Of a stretch of 64,000 nt of DNA, positions 18,225-29,011 are shown piece by piece (the stretch's first letter is position 1; each line of letters opens with the position of its first letter). The notes below the pieces were generated by a model. It had not been told where the DNA came from. It worked only from the letters and a program-made list of their open reading frames with translations, and did not search any database. Position numbers and translations under genes: made by a program. Origin of the DNA: DASXRA01 sp036506155 (GTDB lineage Bacteria > Actinomycetota > Actinomycetes > Mycobacteriales > Jatrophihabitantaceae); the NCBI GenBank assembly GCA_036506155.1, contig DASXSF010000157.1:95652-159651 (forward strand). Direction: 5' to 3'.

Positions 18225-20801
18225 TCACTGCAAACCGGATAGCGCGGCTTCGATGCGCGCGATGTCCGCCTCGGCGGCGGCCAGCCGGCCGCGGTGCTTC
18301 CCCACCACGGCGGCGGGCGCCTTCGCAACGAACGCCTCGTTGGCGAGTTTGGCCGTGTTGACCTCGCGCTCCTGGCGGGCGGCGGCAAGCTCTTTGGTGA
18401 GACGGGCACGCTGCGCGGCCGCATCGACGGACAGGTCAACCTCGACCGTGACACCGCCCGCCGTCGTCAGCACCGCGGTCGCCACGAAGTGGGTACCCGG
18501 CACGTCGAGCCGGCCCAACGCGCGGATCTCTGCCTCGCCGCTGGACAGCCCGGCCAGTCTCGCCGGCACCCGGCTCGACGGCTTGATGCCCTGGTCGGAG
18601 CGGAACCTCCGCAACTCCGTTACCACCGCCTGGATGCCCGCCACCTCGGCCTCGGCAGCCGCATCACCGCGTGAGGCATCGGCGGCCGGCCACGGCGCGA
18701 GCATCACCGACTCGCCGCCCGTCAGCGCTGTCCACAGTGTCTCGGTCACGAATGGCACGATCGGGTGCAGCAGTCGCAGCAGCGCGTCGAAGACCTCGCC
18801 GAGGACCCGCCTTGTGACGTCGGCGCGCGGTCCCGCCAGGGAGATCTTGGCCAGCTCGACGTACCAGTCGCACACCTCGTCCCATGCGAAGTGGTAGAGC
18901 AGGTCGGCCGCCTTCGCGAACTCGTAACGCTCGTACAGGTCGTCGGCCTCGACGATCACCGCCTGGAGCCGCGACACGATCCATGCGTCCGCGCCGGCAA
19001 GATCACGCGGCAACTCACCGGACACGGTGGCCCCGTTCAGCAGCGCGAAGCGGGTGGCGTTCCACAGCTTGTTGCAGAAGTTGCGCGAGCCGGCCACCCA
19101 CTCCTCCCCGACCGGCACGTCCGTGCCCGGGTTCGCGCCACGGGCCATGGTGAATCGCAGCGCGTCGGTGCCGTAGGCGTCCATCCAATCGAGGGGATCG
19201 ACGGTATTGCCCTTCGACTTGGACATCTTGCGGCCGAACTGGTCACGGATGAGTCCGGTCAGGACGACCGTGCGGAACGGCACGTCGTCCATCGCGTAAA
19301 GGCCGAACATCATCATCCGCACGACCCAGAAGAACAAGATGTCGTAGCCGGTGAGGAGCACGTCGTTCGGGTAAAAGCGCTTGAGGTCGGCTGTCTCGTC
19401 CGGCCAACCCAGCGTCGAGAACGGGAACAGCGCCGAAGAGAACCACGTGTCGAGCACGTCGGGGTCCTGCGTCCAGCCCGGCGGCGGCTCCTCGCCCGGG
19501 CCGAGGGACACCACATCTCCATCGGGCGAGTACCACACCGGGATCTGGTGCCCCCACCACAGCTGGCGGCTGATGCACCAGTCGTGCATGTTGTCGACCC
19601 ACTCGAAGTAGCGCGGAGCGAGGGAGGCGGGCTCGATCGTCGTCCTGCCGTCGCGCACCGCGTCGCCAGCCGCCTTGGCGAGTGAGGCCACGCGCACGAA
19701 CCACTGGAGCGACAGGCGCGGCTCAATCACAGTCTCGCAGCGCGAGCAGTGTCCGACGGCATGCCGGTACGGGCGCTTCTCCGCGACTATGCGACGCTCC
19801 TCGCGAAGCGCCGCCACGACGGCGCTGCGCGCCTCGAACCGGTCTAGGCCCTCGAACGGTCCGGGCACGGTGATGATGCCTCGCTCGTTCATCATCACCA
19901 CGTTCGGCAGATGCTGGCGCTGGCCGATCTCGAAGTCGTTCGGGTCGTGCGCCGGCGTGACCTTCACGGCACCGGTGCCGAACGTCGGGTCGACCTGCTC
20001 GTCGGCCACGACCGGGATGCGCCGGTTCGTGAGCGGCAGCCTGACCTGCTTGCCGATCAGATGCCGGTAGCGCTCGTCGTCGGGATGCACGGCCACGGCG
20101 GTGTCGCCGAGCATCGTCTCGGCCCGCGTGGTGGCCACCACGATCGACTCGTCACCGTCGCCATAGCGGATCGACACCAGCTCCCCGTCGTCGTCGGAGT
20201 GGTCGACCTCGATGTCGGACAGCGCCGTGAGGCAGCGCGGGCACCAGTTGATGATCCGCTCTGCCCGATAGATCAGATCGTCGTCGTAGAGCTTCTTGAA
20301 GATCGTGCGGACGGCAACGGACAGCCCCTCGTCCATGGTGAACCGCTCGCGGGTCCAATCGACGCTGTCGCCGAGGCGCCGCATCTGCCCGAGGATCTTG
20401 CCGCCGTACTCCTCCTTCCACGCCCACACCTTGGCGACGAACTCCTCGCGGGTGTAATCGTGCCTGCTCTTGCCTTCGGTCTCGGCGAGGTGCCGCTCGA
20501 CCAGGGTCTGCGTGGAGATGCCGGCGTGGTCCATCCCCGGCAGCCACAGCGTGTCGAAACCCTGCATCCGCTTGCGGCGCACGATCACGTCCATGAGCGT
20601 GTGGCCCAGCGCATGCCCGATATGCAGACTGCCTGTGACGTTCGGTGGCGGCAGGACCATCGCGAAACGCGGCCGGGTGCTGTCGACGTCAGCGGTGAAG
20701 TAGCCACGCTGGACCCAGCGCTCGTAAAGCGGCGCCTCAACCTCTGCCGGCGCGTACTGGGTCGGCAGGTCCGGGACGCTCAGCGGTCGGGTCGCGCTCA
20801 C
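18225..20801 (-). CDS. valS: Valyl-tRNA synthetase
   Basis: An 858-residue class I aminoacyl-tRNA synthetase. The PPPNVTGSLHIGHALGH signature places HIGH at 60-63, and GRKMSKSKGNTVDP lies near residue 525. The long editing (CP1) domain between them is intact. A C-terminal coiled-coil arm (AAQRARLTKELAAARQER) is typical of ValRS. The start is GTG at 20801. It diverges from the GNAT gene on the right and heads the folC-DUF4233-ndk unit. Confidence 0.97.
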   Translation of the reverse strand: MSATRPLSVPDLPTQYAPAEVEAPLYERWVQRGYFTADVDSTRPRFAMVLPPPNVTGSLHIGHALGHTLMDVIVRRKRMQGFDTLWLPGMDHAGISTQTLVERHLAETEGKSRHDYTREEFVAKVWAWKEEYGGKILGQMRRLGDSVDWTRERFTMDEGLSVAVRTIFKKLYDDDLIYRAERIINWCPRCLTALSDIEVDHSDDDGELVSIRYGDGDESIVVATTRAETMLGDTAVAVHPDDERYRHLIGKQVRLPLTNRRIPVVADEQVDPTFGTGAVKVTPAHDPNDFEIGQRQHLPNVVMMNERGIITVPGPFEGLDRFEARSAVVAALREERRIVAEKRPYRHAVGHCSRCETVIEPRLSLQWFVRVASLAKAAGDAVRDGRTTIEPASLAPRYFEWVDNMHDWCISRQLWWGHQIPVWYSPDGDVVSLGPGEEPPPGWTQDPDVLDTWFSSALFPFSTLGWPDETADLKRFYPNDVLLTGYDILFFWVVRMMMFGLYAMDDVPFRTVVLTGLIRDQFGRKMSKSKGNTVDPLDWMDAYGTDALRFTMARGANPGTDVPVGEEWVAGSRNFCNKLWNATRFALLNGATVSGELPRDLAGADAWIVSRLQAVIVEADDLYERYEFAKAADLLYHFAWDEVCDWYVELAKISLAGPRADVTRRVLGEVFDALLRLLHPIVPFVTETLWTALTGGESVMLAPWPAADASRGDAAAEAEVAGIQAVVTELRRFRSDQGIKPSSRVPARLAGLSSGEAEIRALGRLDVPGTHFVATAVLTTAGGVTVEVDLSVDAAAQRARLTKELAAARQEREVNTAKLANEAFVAKAPAAVVGKHRGRLAAAEADIARIEAALSGLQ

Positions 20802-20866
20802 GCCTGCATGGTACGGACGCGCCGATAACCGATTGCGGTATGCGCGCCGATGCCCATGATCGTCCC

Positions 20867-21679
20867 ATGACCGTCACCGCGACGACCGACCCCGCCCATG
20901 TCGCCGCGCTGCTCGAGCGACGGCTCGCCGCCGACCCGGTGCGCGCCACCGTCCTGGGCTCGATCCTCGCCGAGCTGCGCGCCGGACGGACCGGCGAGCC
21001 GTGGTGTGCCCAGCGCGTTGGCACGGACGTGCTCGTCGTCCGATCCGGCCGCCAGTACCCGGCACTGTTCACCGCCGGTTGGGACGGCGCCGACCTGGCG
21101 TCGGCAATCGAGCTGGTCGGTGGCCTGTCCGACCTCGCAGGAGTCTCCGGGCCGGCCGACACCGTCGAGGTGGCCGTGGCGGCGCTGGCCAGTTACCGGG
21201 AGCAGCGCCGTGTGGGTCTGCGGCTGTTCCGCCTCGACGAGCTGATGCTGCCCGCCAGCGTTGTAGGCGAGCCACGGCCTGCGACCATCGCCGACCGCGA
21301 CCTGATCGTCGGCTGGTACCGCGCGTTCGGCGCCGAAGCCGGCTCGCTCGGCGTGAATCTCGAGGAAGCGGTGGACCGCTCGCTCGGCTCTGGCCGGGTA
21401 TGGCTGTGGTGCGTCGACGACAACCCTGTGTCACTGGCCGCACGGCGGCCGCCGGAGGCAGGCAGTGCCCGTGTCGGGCCGGTGTATACGCCGCCGGCCG
21501 AGCGAGGCCACGGGTACGGCTCGGCGGTCACGGCGGTCGCGACGCGAGACATCCTCGACCTGGGCGCGATCCCGGTGCTGTTCACCGATCTCGCCAACCC
21601 GACTTCGAACAAGATCTACCAGGCGCTCGGCTACTACTCCGTCGAGGACCGCCTCCAGGTCACATTCGCCGCGCGATGA
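20867..21679 (+). CDS. GNAT family N-acetyltransferase
   Basis: A 270-residue protein with a variable N-terminal half and a C-terminal GNAT domain: GPVYTPPAERGHGYGSAVT is the acetyl-CoA loop, and ANPTSNKIYQALGYYSVED the final strand-helix. The family resembles actinobacterial acetyltransferases with two tandem GNAT-like folds, the first degenerate. The start given is the ATG at 20867. An upstream ATG at 20840 is in frame, and neither has a clear ribosome binding site. It diverges from valS, and its stop lies inside the first copy of a short interspersed repeat. Confidence 0.8.
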   Translation: MTVTATTDPAHVAALLERRLAADPVRATVLGSILAELRAGRTGEPWCAQRVGTDVLVVRSGRQYPALFTAGWDGADLASAIELVGGLSDLAGVSGPADTVEVAVAALASYREQRRVGLRLFRLDELMLPASVVGEPRPATIADRDLIVGWYRAFGAEAGSLGVNLEEAVDRSLGSGRVWLWCVDDNPVSLAARRPPEAGSARVGPVYTPPAERGHGYGSAVTAVATRDILDLGAIPVLFTDLANPTSNKIYQALGYYSVEDRLQVTFAAR

Positions 21680-21703
21680 CCGCTCGCGCGAAGAGGCCGC
21701 CGG
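21675..21703 (+). repeat. Short interspersed repeat, copy 1
   Basis: The motif ATGASCRCTCGCGCGAAG occurs here over the stop codon of the GNAT gene and again near 26790 and 28342. All three copies lie at gene 3' ends or in gaps. The sequence after it (21738-21775) also has a small CCGCC/GGCGG hairpin. Confidence 0.5.
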
Positions 21704-21788
21704 ACGCCATGCGGCGCGCGCTGGAGGCGCGGAGTGGCGCGAAGCATCCGCCCCTTGGAGGCGGTGCCCGAGCGACAGCCCCGGCGGA

Positions 21789-21947
21789 CTAATCCGTCGG
21801 GACCATCACGAACGTCACGCGGACACGGCGGGCGCCCGGTGGCCGTTCGCTCGTCGACGCGCGCGGATACTTCTCGAGCAGTTCGTTGAATGCCGTGGCG
21901 AGTTCTTCCGCCTCGTCGTCGGTCAGCCACCGGCCACCACCGGACAT
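21789..21947 (-). CDS. Small ORF resembling the C-terminus of an ArsR/winged-helix regulator
   Basis: A 52-residue ORF from ATG 21947 divergent from the MFS gene. The segment RWLTDDEAEELATAFNELL and the end RRVRVTFVMVP resemble the last part of actinobacterial winged-helix regulators often encoded beside MFS exporters. The DNA-binding part is absent and no upstream frame supplies it. It is either a truncated regulator or an unrelated small protein; I lean to a remnant. Confidence 0.4.
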   Translation of the reverse strand: MSGGGRWLTDDEAEELATAFNELLEKYPRASTSERPPGARRVRVTFVMVPTD

Positions 21948-21965
21948 GGTGGTGACGTCCCGCCT

Positions 21966-23156
21966 ATGTCTTTCACATCTGAGCGGAGTCTGTGGATCAG
22001 CATCACCGCCAGGGCGGTGTCTCTGCTGGGCGACGAGGCTGCGCTGATCGCCCTGACCCTGCGCATGCATGACGCGGGCGGCGGCCCGGGGGCGGTTGCG
22101 GCGCTGTTCGTAGCGGGCATGGTGCCGCTTGTCGCGTGCGCTCCGCTGGCCGGGCGGCTGATCGACCGTTACGACAGCAGGCGGCTGCTGTTGTGGTCCG
22201 GCCTGGCGCAGGCGGGTTTGTGCCTGGTCCTCGCGGGCATCCACGGCGTGTCGCTCACCCTGGCCCTGGTCGCCCTACTCGGTGCCGGCCAGGCGGTGAA
22301 CGGTGCGACGTGGCAGGCGCTGATTCCCGCGCTCGTAGGCCCGGAAAGGTTGCCCGCGACGCTCGGCTGGTCGCAGTCGGCGCGCACCGCCGCCGGCATT
22401 GCCGCTCCGGCGATCGCCGGACTGCTGGCCGGCCGCTACGGCACGAGCGTGCCGTTGCTGCTCGACGCCGCGACGTTCGTCGCCGTCGCCGGCGCCGGCC
22501 TGCTCGTGTGCACGACGCCGGCGGCCCCGCGAGCAGGACGCATGCGCGGCGGCTACGCGATCGTGCGCGACGATGCGGCGCTCGTGACGTTGCTCGCGCC
22601 GCTCGCCGGGTTCATCGTGCTCGGCGCGATGGTCAACGTCGTCGAGGTGTTCCTGGTCCGCGACACGCTTTCCGCCTCAGCTACGTGGTACGGCGTGGTG
22701 GGCGGTACCTGGGCAGCCGGCATGCTGCTCGGCTCGCTGCTGGGCGGTCGATGGCACCGCCAGCCCTCACTCGCGCGGGTGATCGTGTGCAACGCCGTGC
22801 TGCTGTCGCTTGCGATGTCCGGCTACGCCGCGGCGCCGTCGGTGGCGTGGCTGCTACCGGTTGCCGTGGCGGGCGGTGCCGCCAACGGACTGCTCAACCT
22901 AGGCGTTGCAGCGATGATCATGCTGCGCGCCCCCGAGGACGCGCGCGGGCGGGTCTCGGCCACCGTCAATGCCGTCACATCGGCGGCGCTGATCGGCGCA
23001 TACCTGCTCGGCGGCGTGCTCGCCACGGTCGCGACCCCGCGACAACTGTTCCTGGCGTCCGGCCTGCTCGGCCTGCTCGCGCCCATGGCCACATGCCGCC
23101 GCCTGGCGCGAGCCGCGGCGTATCACCCGCAGCCGGCTGTGCTTCGATCTCGCTGA
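21966..23156 (+). CDS. MFS transporter
   Basis: A 396-residue protein with about 12 hydrophobic segments and the MFS loop-2/3 basic motif (AGRLIDRYDSRRLL). The GPERLPATLGWSQSARTAAGI region is typical of macrolide-efflux-like (MefA-type) exporters. The ATG at 21966 begins MSFTSERSLWISITARAVS, right where such transporters start; the open frame further upstream is not coding. It is likely a drug or metabolite exporter, substrate unknown. A regulator fragment diverges from it. Confidence 0.85.
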   Translation: MSFTSERSLWISITARAVSLLGDEAALIALTLRMHDAGGGPGAVAALFVAGMVPLVACAPLAGRLIDRYDSRRLLLWSGLAQAGLCLVLAGIHGVSLTLALVALLGAGQAVNGATWQALIPALVGPERLPATLGWSQSARTAAGIAAPAIAGLLAGRYGTSVPLLLDAATFVAVAGAGLLVCTTPAAPRAGRMRGGYAIVRDDAALVTLLAPLAGFIVLGAMVNVVEVFLVRDTLSASATWYGVVGGTWAAGMLLGSLLGGRWHRQPSLARVIVCNAVLLSLAMSGYAAAPSVAWLLPVAVAGGAANGLLNLGVAAMIMLRAPEDARGRVSATVNAVTSAALIGAYLLGGVLATVATPRQLFLASGLLGLLAPMATCRRLARAAAYHPQPAVLRSR

Positions 23157-23219
23157 GCGTCCCTTTCGCTGCCGCCGGTCGAGCGCCATCCTTGGAGCCC
23201 ACGAGGCGAGGGGGGAGAC

Positions 23220-23960
23220 ATGGACAGCCAGAACGGCGCGGTCGTCGTCGCACGCGACATCAGCCGCATCTACGGGGAGGGCGACACCGCGGTCGCCGCG
23301 CTGCGCGGGGTCGACGTGGAGATCCCGCTGGGCCGGCTCACCGCGGTGATGGGGCCGTCCGGCTCCGGCAAGTCGACGCTCATGCACATCCTGGCGGGTC
23401 TTGACAAACCGACGTCCGGGTCGGTGTTGATCGACGGCACCGACATCACCACGCTCGACGACACGGCGCTGACGAAGCTACGCCGCAAGCACATCGGCTT
23501 CATCTTCCAGTTCTTCAACCTGCTGCCGATGCTCAATGCACGCGAGAACGTGCTGCTCCCGCTCACCATCGCCGGCGAGAAGCCCGATCGAGGATGGTTC
23601 GACGAACTGGTACGCCGCGTCGGGCTTGCCGACCGGCTGCGGCACCGACCGGCCGAACTGTCGGGAGGGCAGCAGCAGCGCGTCGCCATCGCCCGGGCGC
23701 TGGTCTCCCGGCCAACGGTCGTGTTCGCCGACGAGCCCACGGGAAACCTCGACTCCACGACCGGCGGGGAGATCCTCGAGCTGATGCGCGCCTCGGTCGA
23801 GGAGTACGGCCAGACGATGGTGATGGTGACTCACGACGCCGAGGCGGCAGCCATGGCCGACCGGGTGCTGTTCCTGGCCGACGGGCGCATCGTGCAAGAG
23901 CTGCCCCGGTCGAGCCGGCACGAGATCCTGGCCGCCATCGAAACGCTTTCCGTCCGATGA
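23220..23960 (+). CDS. ABC transporter ATP-binding protein (MacB/LolD type)
   Basis: A 246-residue ATPase subunit. Walker A is GPSGSGKST, the signature is LSGGQQQRVAIARAL, and Walker B is VVFADEPTGNLD, followed by the H-loop MVTHD. The GNLDS wording and FQFFNLLP Q-loop place it in the MacB/LolD/FtsE group that partners with FtsX-like permeases. A strong GGGGGAG site precedes the ATG. It is coupled to the permease gene by an ATGA overlap. Confidence 0.95.
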   Translation: MDSQNGAVVVARDISRIYGEGDTAVAALRGVDVEIPLGRLTAVMGPSGSGKSTLMHILAGLDKPTSGSVLIDGTDITTLDDTALTKLRRKHIGFIFQFFNLLPMLNARENVLLPLTIAGEKPDRGWFDELVRRVGLADRLRHRPAELSGGQQQRVAIARALVSRPTVVFADEPTGNLDSTTGGEILELMRASVEEYGQTMVMVTHDAEAAAMADRVLFLADGRIVQELPRSSRHEILAAIETLSVR

Positions 23961-26737
23961 TCACGTTCGCGCTGCGTGGCCTGCTCGCCCGCAAGCTGCG
24001 TACCATCCTCACCGCTCTGGGCGTGGTGCTCGGCGTCGCGCTCATGTCCGGCACGTTCGTGCTCACCGACTCGATCGACGACGCGTTTCACTCGATCTTC
24101 AGCCAGACCTACCGCAACGCCGACGCGGCCATCACCGGGAAATCCGCGTTCTCGCTGAACGGCGGCAACGGCAGCACGCCCCCGTCATTCGACCAATCGC
24201 TGCTTACCACGGTGCGTGCGCTGCCCGAGGTGGGCGCCGCGTCGGGATTCGTGACAAGCGACGCACACCTGATCGGCAGCAACGGCAAGGCCATCTCGTT
24301 CGGCGGCGCACCGAACCTCGGCTTCAGCGTCGACCCTACGCAGCCGGACCTCAGCGTGCTGAGCCTCGTATCCGGCGCCTGGCCACATGCCGACGAGGTT
24401 GTAGTGGACAAGACCACAGCGCATCGCAAGGACCTCGCCGTCGGGCAGACCATCGGGGTGCAGGCGCGCGGCCCGGTCGAGCGGATGCGCATCGCGGGCA
24501 TCGTCAAGTTCGGTTCGGTGTCCTCGATCGGGGGGGCGACACTCTCCGGCTTCGACCTCGCAACCGCCCAGCGGCTGTTCGGCAAGCCGGGGCGGCTCGA
24601 CCAGATCCTGATCGCCGGCAAGCCCGGGGTGTCGACGGCGCAGCTGCTCGCCAGCGTCACCAAGGTGCTGCCGCCGAACACCCAGGTGCGCTCCGGGTCG
24701 GAGCAGGCCGCGAAGAACGCCTCCGACGCGTCCGGATTCATCTCCTTCCTCCGGACGCTGCTGCTGGCCTTCGGCGGCATAGCGCTCTTCGTCGGGTCGT
24801 TCGTGATCGCGAACTCGCTATCGATCACGATCGCGCAGCGCACCAGGGAGTTCGCCACCCTGCGGACCCTCGGCGCTTCGCGTCGGCAGGTACTGCGCTC
24901 GGTGATCCTCGAGGCGCTTGCCATGGGCTTCACCGCCTCTGTCGTCGGGCTTTTCCTCGGGCTCGGGCTTGCCGTCGGGCTGTTCAAGATCTTCGATGCG
25001 GCAGGGCTGACGTTGCCGAACAACGGCCTGGTATTCCGGACCCGGACAGTCGTCGTGGCGTTGCTCGTCGGCACTTTGATCACCCTGCTTGCCAGCCTCC
25101 GGCCCGCTATGCGCGCGACGAGGGTGCCCCCGATCGCGGCCGTCCGCGAGGGCGCCAAGCTGCCGCCGGGACGCCTGGCCCGCTTCCGCCCGGTCGGCGC
25201 CGCCCTACTCGCCCTGGTCGGGGTGGCGTTCCTGCTGATCGGCCTGTTCGTCCACGGGCTGGGCACCGCGGGTGTGCTGACGTTCATGCTGGTCGGCGCG
25301 CTGCTCGTGTTCATCGGCATCGCGATCTTCTCCGCACAACTGGTGCGACCCCTGGCAGCGGCCGCGAACCCGGTCGCCCGGTGGGCGGTGATCGCCTTCT
25401 CCGCGGTCGTATGGCCACTGTTCTCGCTGCCGTTTTGGCTGCTGCGCTACGGCGTGTGGGGTCCAGGAAGCACGGGGCGCCGGGTTGCCGCGTTCGTCGG
25501 CGGCGCGCTGCTCAACCCGCTGGTGCTCGTGGTGGTGCTGGCGATGGCGCTGCGCCGCGCCGTCTCAGGGTGGCGGCCGGAGTGGCCGGCCGACTTCCCG
25601 AGCGTGGTGACCGAGCCGTCGGCCACGCGCATCGGCAACGAGAACAGCCAGCGCGATCCGCAACGCACCGCAGCCACCGCGGCCGCGCTGATGATCGGGC
25701 TGGCTCTGGTAACCCTGATGGCTGCGCTCGCTGCCGGCATCATCCGCCCGTTCGAGCAGGCCGTCGACGACATCTTCGTCGCCGACTACGCAATCACCGC
25801 ACAGAACAACTTCGACCCGATCCCGACTACGGTGACGGCCGCCGTCGCCCAGACGCCGGGAGTCGAATCGATCGCCGGAGTACGGATCGGTGACGGCCGG
25901 GCTTTCGGCAAGCACATCGAGCTGACCGCGGTGGACCCGCAGGCCGGCGACGTGCTCAGTCTCGACTGGCGGCAGGGCTCGCAGGCGACGTTCGGCAGCC
26001 TCGGCGCGGACGGCGCGTTTACCACGGACAGCTACGCCAAAGACCACCACCTCGCGATCGGCTCGCCGCTCACTGTCGAGACGCCCACGGGCACGCTGCT
26101 CGGCCTGCACCTTGCCGGCACGTTCCACCCACCGGCCGGCGGATCGCCGTTCGGGGCGGTGACGATCTCGAGCGCGACGTTCGACCGCCATTACGAGCAG
26201 CCGAAGAACCTCTACACGTTCGTGCGGATGACCGGGGGCGTCAACGACGCGAACACCGCGGCGCTCAACGCGGCGCTCGCCTCGTTCCCGAACGCCAAGG
26301 CGGTCACCCGGGCGCAGTTCAAGGACAACCAGAGCGCCGCGATCAAGAACATCCTCAATGTGTTGTACGTGCTGCTGGCGCTGTCGGTGGTCGTCAGCAT
26401 CTTCGGCATCGTGAACGCCCTGGTTCTCACCGTCTTCGAGCGCACCCGCGAGCTGGGCATGATGCGCGCGATCGGCATGACGCGCAGACAGACACGGCGC
26501 ATGATCCGGCACGAAAGTGTGATCACCGCGTTGATCGGCGCCGTGCTGGGCATCGTCGTGGGGCTGCTTCTCGCCGGGCTGCTCACCGTCCGTCTCGACT
26601 TCATCGCCTTCGTCGTGCCGGTCTCCGAGCTCATTCTGTTCGTACTGGTGGCGGTGGTGGTCGGAATCTTCGCGGCCGTGTTCCCCGCCCGCCGCGCCGC
26701 TCGCCTAGACCCGCTAGCCGCGCTGCAATACGAATAG
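23957..26737 (+). CDS. ABC transporter permease, FtsX-like (two FtsX domains)
   Basis: A 926-residue permease with an N-terminal membrane segment (ALRGLLARKLRTILTALGVV), a MacB-like extracytoplasmic domain, three membrane segments, a central multi-helix region, a second extracytoplasmic domain, and a last FtsX domain (VVSIFGIVNALVLTVFERTRELGMMRAIGMTRRQ is split across positions 26390-26490). The duplicated layout is typical of actinobacterial exporters of this type. The start is set by the overlap with the ATPase stop. The substrate is unknown; lipid or peptide export is possible. Confidence 0.92.
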   Translation: MITFALRGLLARKLRTILTALGVVLGVALMSGTFVLTDSIDDAFHSIFSQTYRNADAAITGKSAFSLNGGNGSTPPSFDQSLLTTVRALPEVGAASGFVTSDAHLIGSNGKAISFGGAPNLGFSVDPTQPDLSVLSLVSGAWPHADEVVVDKTTAHRKDLAVGQTIGVQARGPVERMRIAGIVKFGSVSSIGGATLSGFDLATAQRLFGKPGRLDQILIAGKPGVSTAQLLASVTKVLPPNTQVRSGSEQAAKNASDASGFISFLRTLLLAFGGIALFVGSFVIANSLSITIAQRTREFATLRTLGASRRQVLRSVILEALAMGFTASVVGLFLGLGLAVGLFKIFDAAGLTLPNNGLVFRTRTVVVALLVGTLITLLASLRPAMRATRVPPIAAVREGAKLPPGRLARFRPVGAALLALVGVAFLLIGLFVHGLGTAGVLTFMLVGALLVFIGIAIFSAQLVRPLAAAANPVARWAVIAFSAVVWPLFSLPFWLLRYGVWGPGSTGRRVAAFVGGALLNPLVLVVVLAMALRRAVSGWRPEWPADFPSVVTEPSATRIGNENSQRDPQRTAATAAALMIGLALVTLMAALAAGIIRPFEQAVDDIFVADYAITAQNNFDPIPTTVTAAVAQTPGVESIAGVRIGDGRAFGKHIELTAVDPQAGDVLSLDWRQGSQATFGSLGADGAFTTDSYAKDHHLAIGSPLTVETPTGTLLGLHLAGTFHPPAGGSPFGAVTISSATFDRHYEQPKNLYTFVRMTGGVNDANTAALNAALASFPNAKAVTRAQFKDNQSAAIKNILNVLYVLLALSVVVSIFGIVNALVLTVFERTRELGMMRAIGMTRRQTRRMIRHESVITALIGAVLGIVVGLLLAGLLTVRLDFIAFVVPVSELILFVLVAVVVGIFAAVFPARRAARLDPLAALQYE

Positions 26738-26789
26738 CTGCGCGAGGCCCTTGGAGCGGGACGTCACCGAGAGCGGATAACCACAGGGC

Positions 26790-26820
26790 GATGAGCGCTC
26801 GCGCGAAGAGCCCGCCGGCC
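26790..26820 (+). repeat. Short interspersed repeat, copy 2
   Basis: ATGAGCGCTCGCGCGAAG followed by AGCCCGCCGG matches copy 1 over about 25 bases. It sits between the convergent ABC permease and clpX genes. Confidence 0.5.
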
Positions 26821-26860
26821 GTGACGCGGCCCGCGCCGCAGGCGCGAGCGAAGCCGCGGA

Positions 26861-26886
26861 TCCACCCGAGCGGAGCGAGCGGTGGA
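26861..26886. terminator. Hairpin between convergent permease and clpX genes
   Basis: TCCACC and GGTGGA form a 6-bp stem around a GAGCGGAGCGAG-type loop that can itself pair. It is centrally placed between two convergent genes and could act in both directions. There is no U tract on either side. Confidence 0.35.
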
Positions 26887-26913
26887 GACGCGGATTCGCC
26901 CAGGCGGGATGGG

Positions 26914-28197
<1,284 letters not shown>

Positions 28198-28341
28198 GGC
28201 CTACCGGTTCCCCTCTGGTCGTATGGTGCCCAGACCTCGAACGGTACCCGGTACGGCGCGGTAAGTCCCCCGCAAACCCCACCGGCGTGCCGCCGCGCCG
28301 CCTGAGAGCGCTCCCAGCCCGGGAGAACGCCACCGGGACGC

Positions 28342-28366
28342 AATGAGCACTCGCGCGAAGCGCCCG
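28342..28366 (+). repeat. Short interspersed repeat, copy 3
   Basis: ATGAGCACTCGCGCGAAGCG matches the other two copies. It lies just past the clpP2 stop codon, on the opposite strand. Confidence 0.45.
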
Positions 28367-28369
28367 GAT

Positions 28370-29011
28370 CTAGTTCGTGAGCTTGCGGGTGGTGATTACC
28401 TCGTCGACCATGCCGTATTCCTTGGCCTGCTCGGCGGTGAAGATCTTGTCTCGCTCGATGTCGGCGCGCACCGTCTCGACGGTCTGCCCGGTGTGGCGGG
28501 CAAGGATCTCCTCCATCAGCTCGCGCATCCGCTGGATTTCACGGGCCTGGATGTCCAGGTCGGAGATCTGCATCGGCCCCTCGGTGCCGCCGGAGGGCTG
28601 GTGGATCAGAATCCGCGAGTTCGACAGCGCGAACCGCTTGCCCTTGGTGCCGGCCGCGAGCAGCACGGCGGCGGCGGAGGCGGCCTGGCCCATGCAGATC
28701 GTCTGGATCTCGGGCCGGACGTACACCATCGTGTCGTAGATGGCCGTGAGCGCGGTGAACGAGCCACCCGGCGAGTTGATGTAGATCTGGATATCGCGAT
28801 CGGGGTCGGTCGACTCAAGCACGATCAGCTGCGCCATCACGTCGTTGGCCACGACGTCGTCGATCGGCGCACCGAGGAAGATGATGCGCTCCTCGAAGAG
28901 CTTGTTGTACGGGTTCGACTCCTTGATCCCGTAGTTCGTGCGCTCGACGAAGGACGGCAGCACGTACCGGGCGGAGGGATTGATCAACTCGGACATCTCG
29001 TTCACTCTCAT
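28370..29011 (-). CDS. clpP2: ATP-dependent Clp protease proteolytic subunit 2
   Basis: A 213-residue serine protease subunit. It has catalytic Ser112 in GQAASAAAVLLAAG and His137 in RILIHQP, with the acidic residue further on in the usual KEYGMVDEV region. Actinobacteria carry paired ClpP1/ClpP2 that form a mixed tetradecamer; this is the second of the pair. The ATG at 29011 overlaps the clpP1 stop (ATGA). A second ATG at 28996 (MSELINPSARY) is also possible. Confidence 0.95.
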   Translation of the reverse strand: MRVNEMSELINPSARYVLPSFVERTNYGIKESNPYNKLFEERIIFLGAPIDDVVANDVMAQLIVLESTDPDRDIQIYINSPGGSFTALTAIYDTMVYVRPEIQTICMGQAASAAAVLLAAGTKGKRFALSNSRILIHQPSGGTEGPMQISDLDIQAREIQRMRELMEEILARHTGQTVETVRADIERDKIFTAEQAKEYGMVDEVITTRKLTN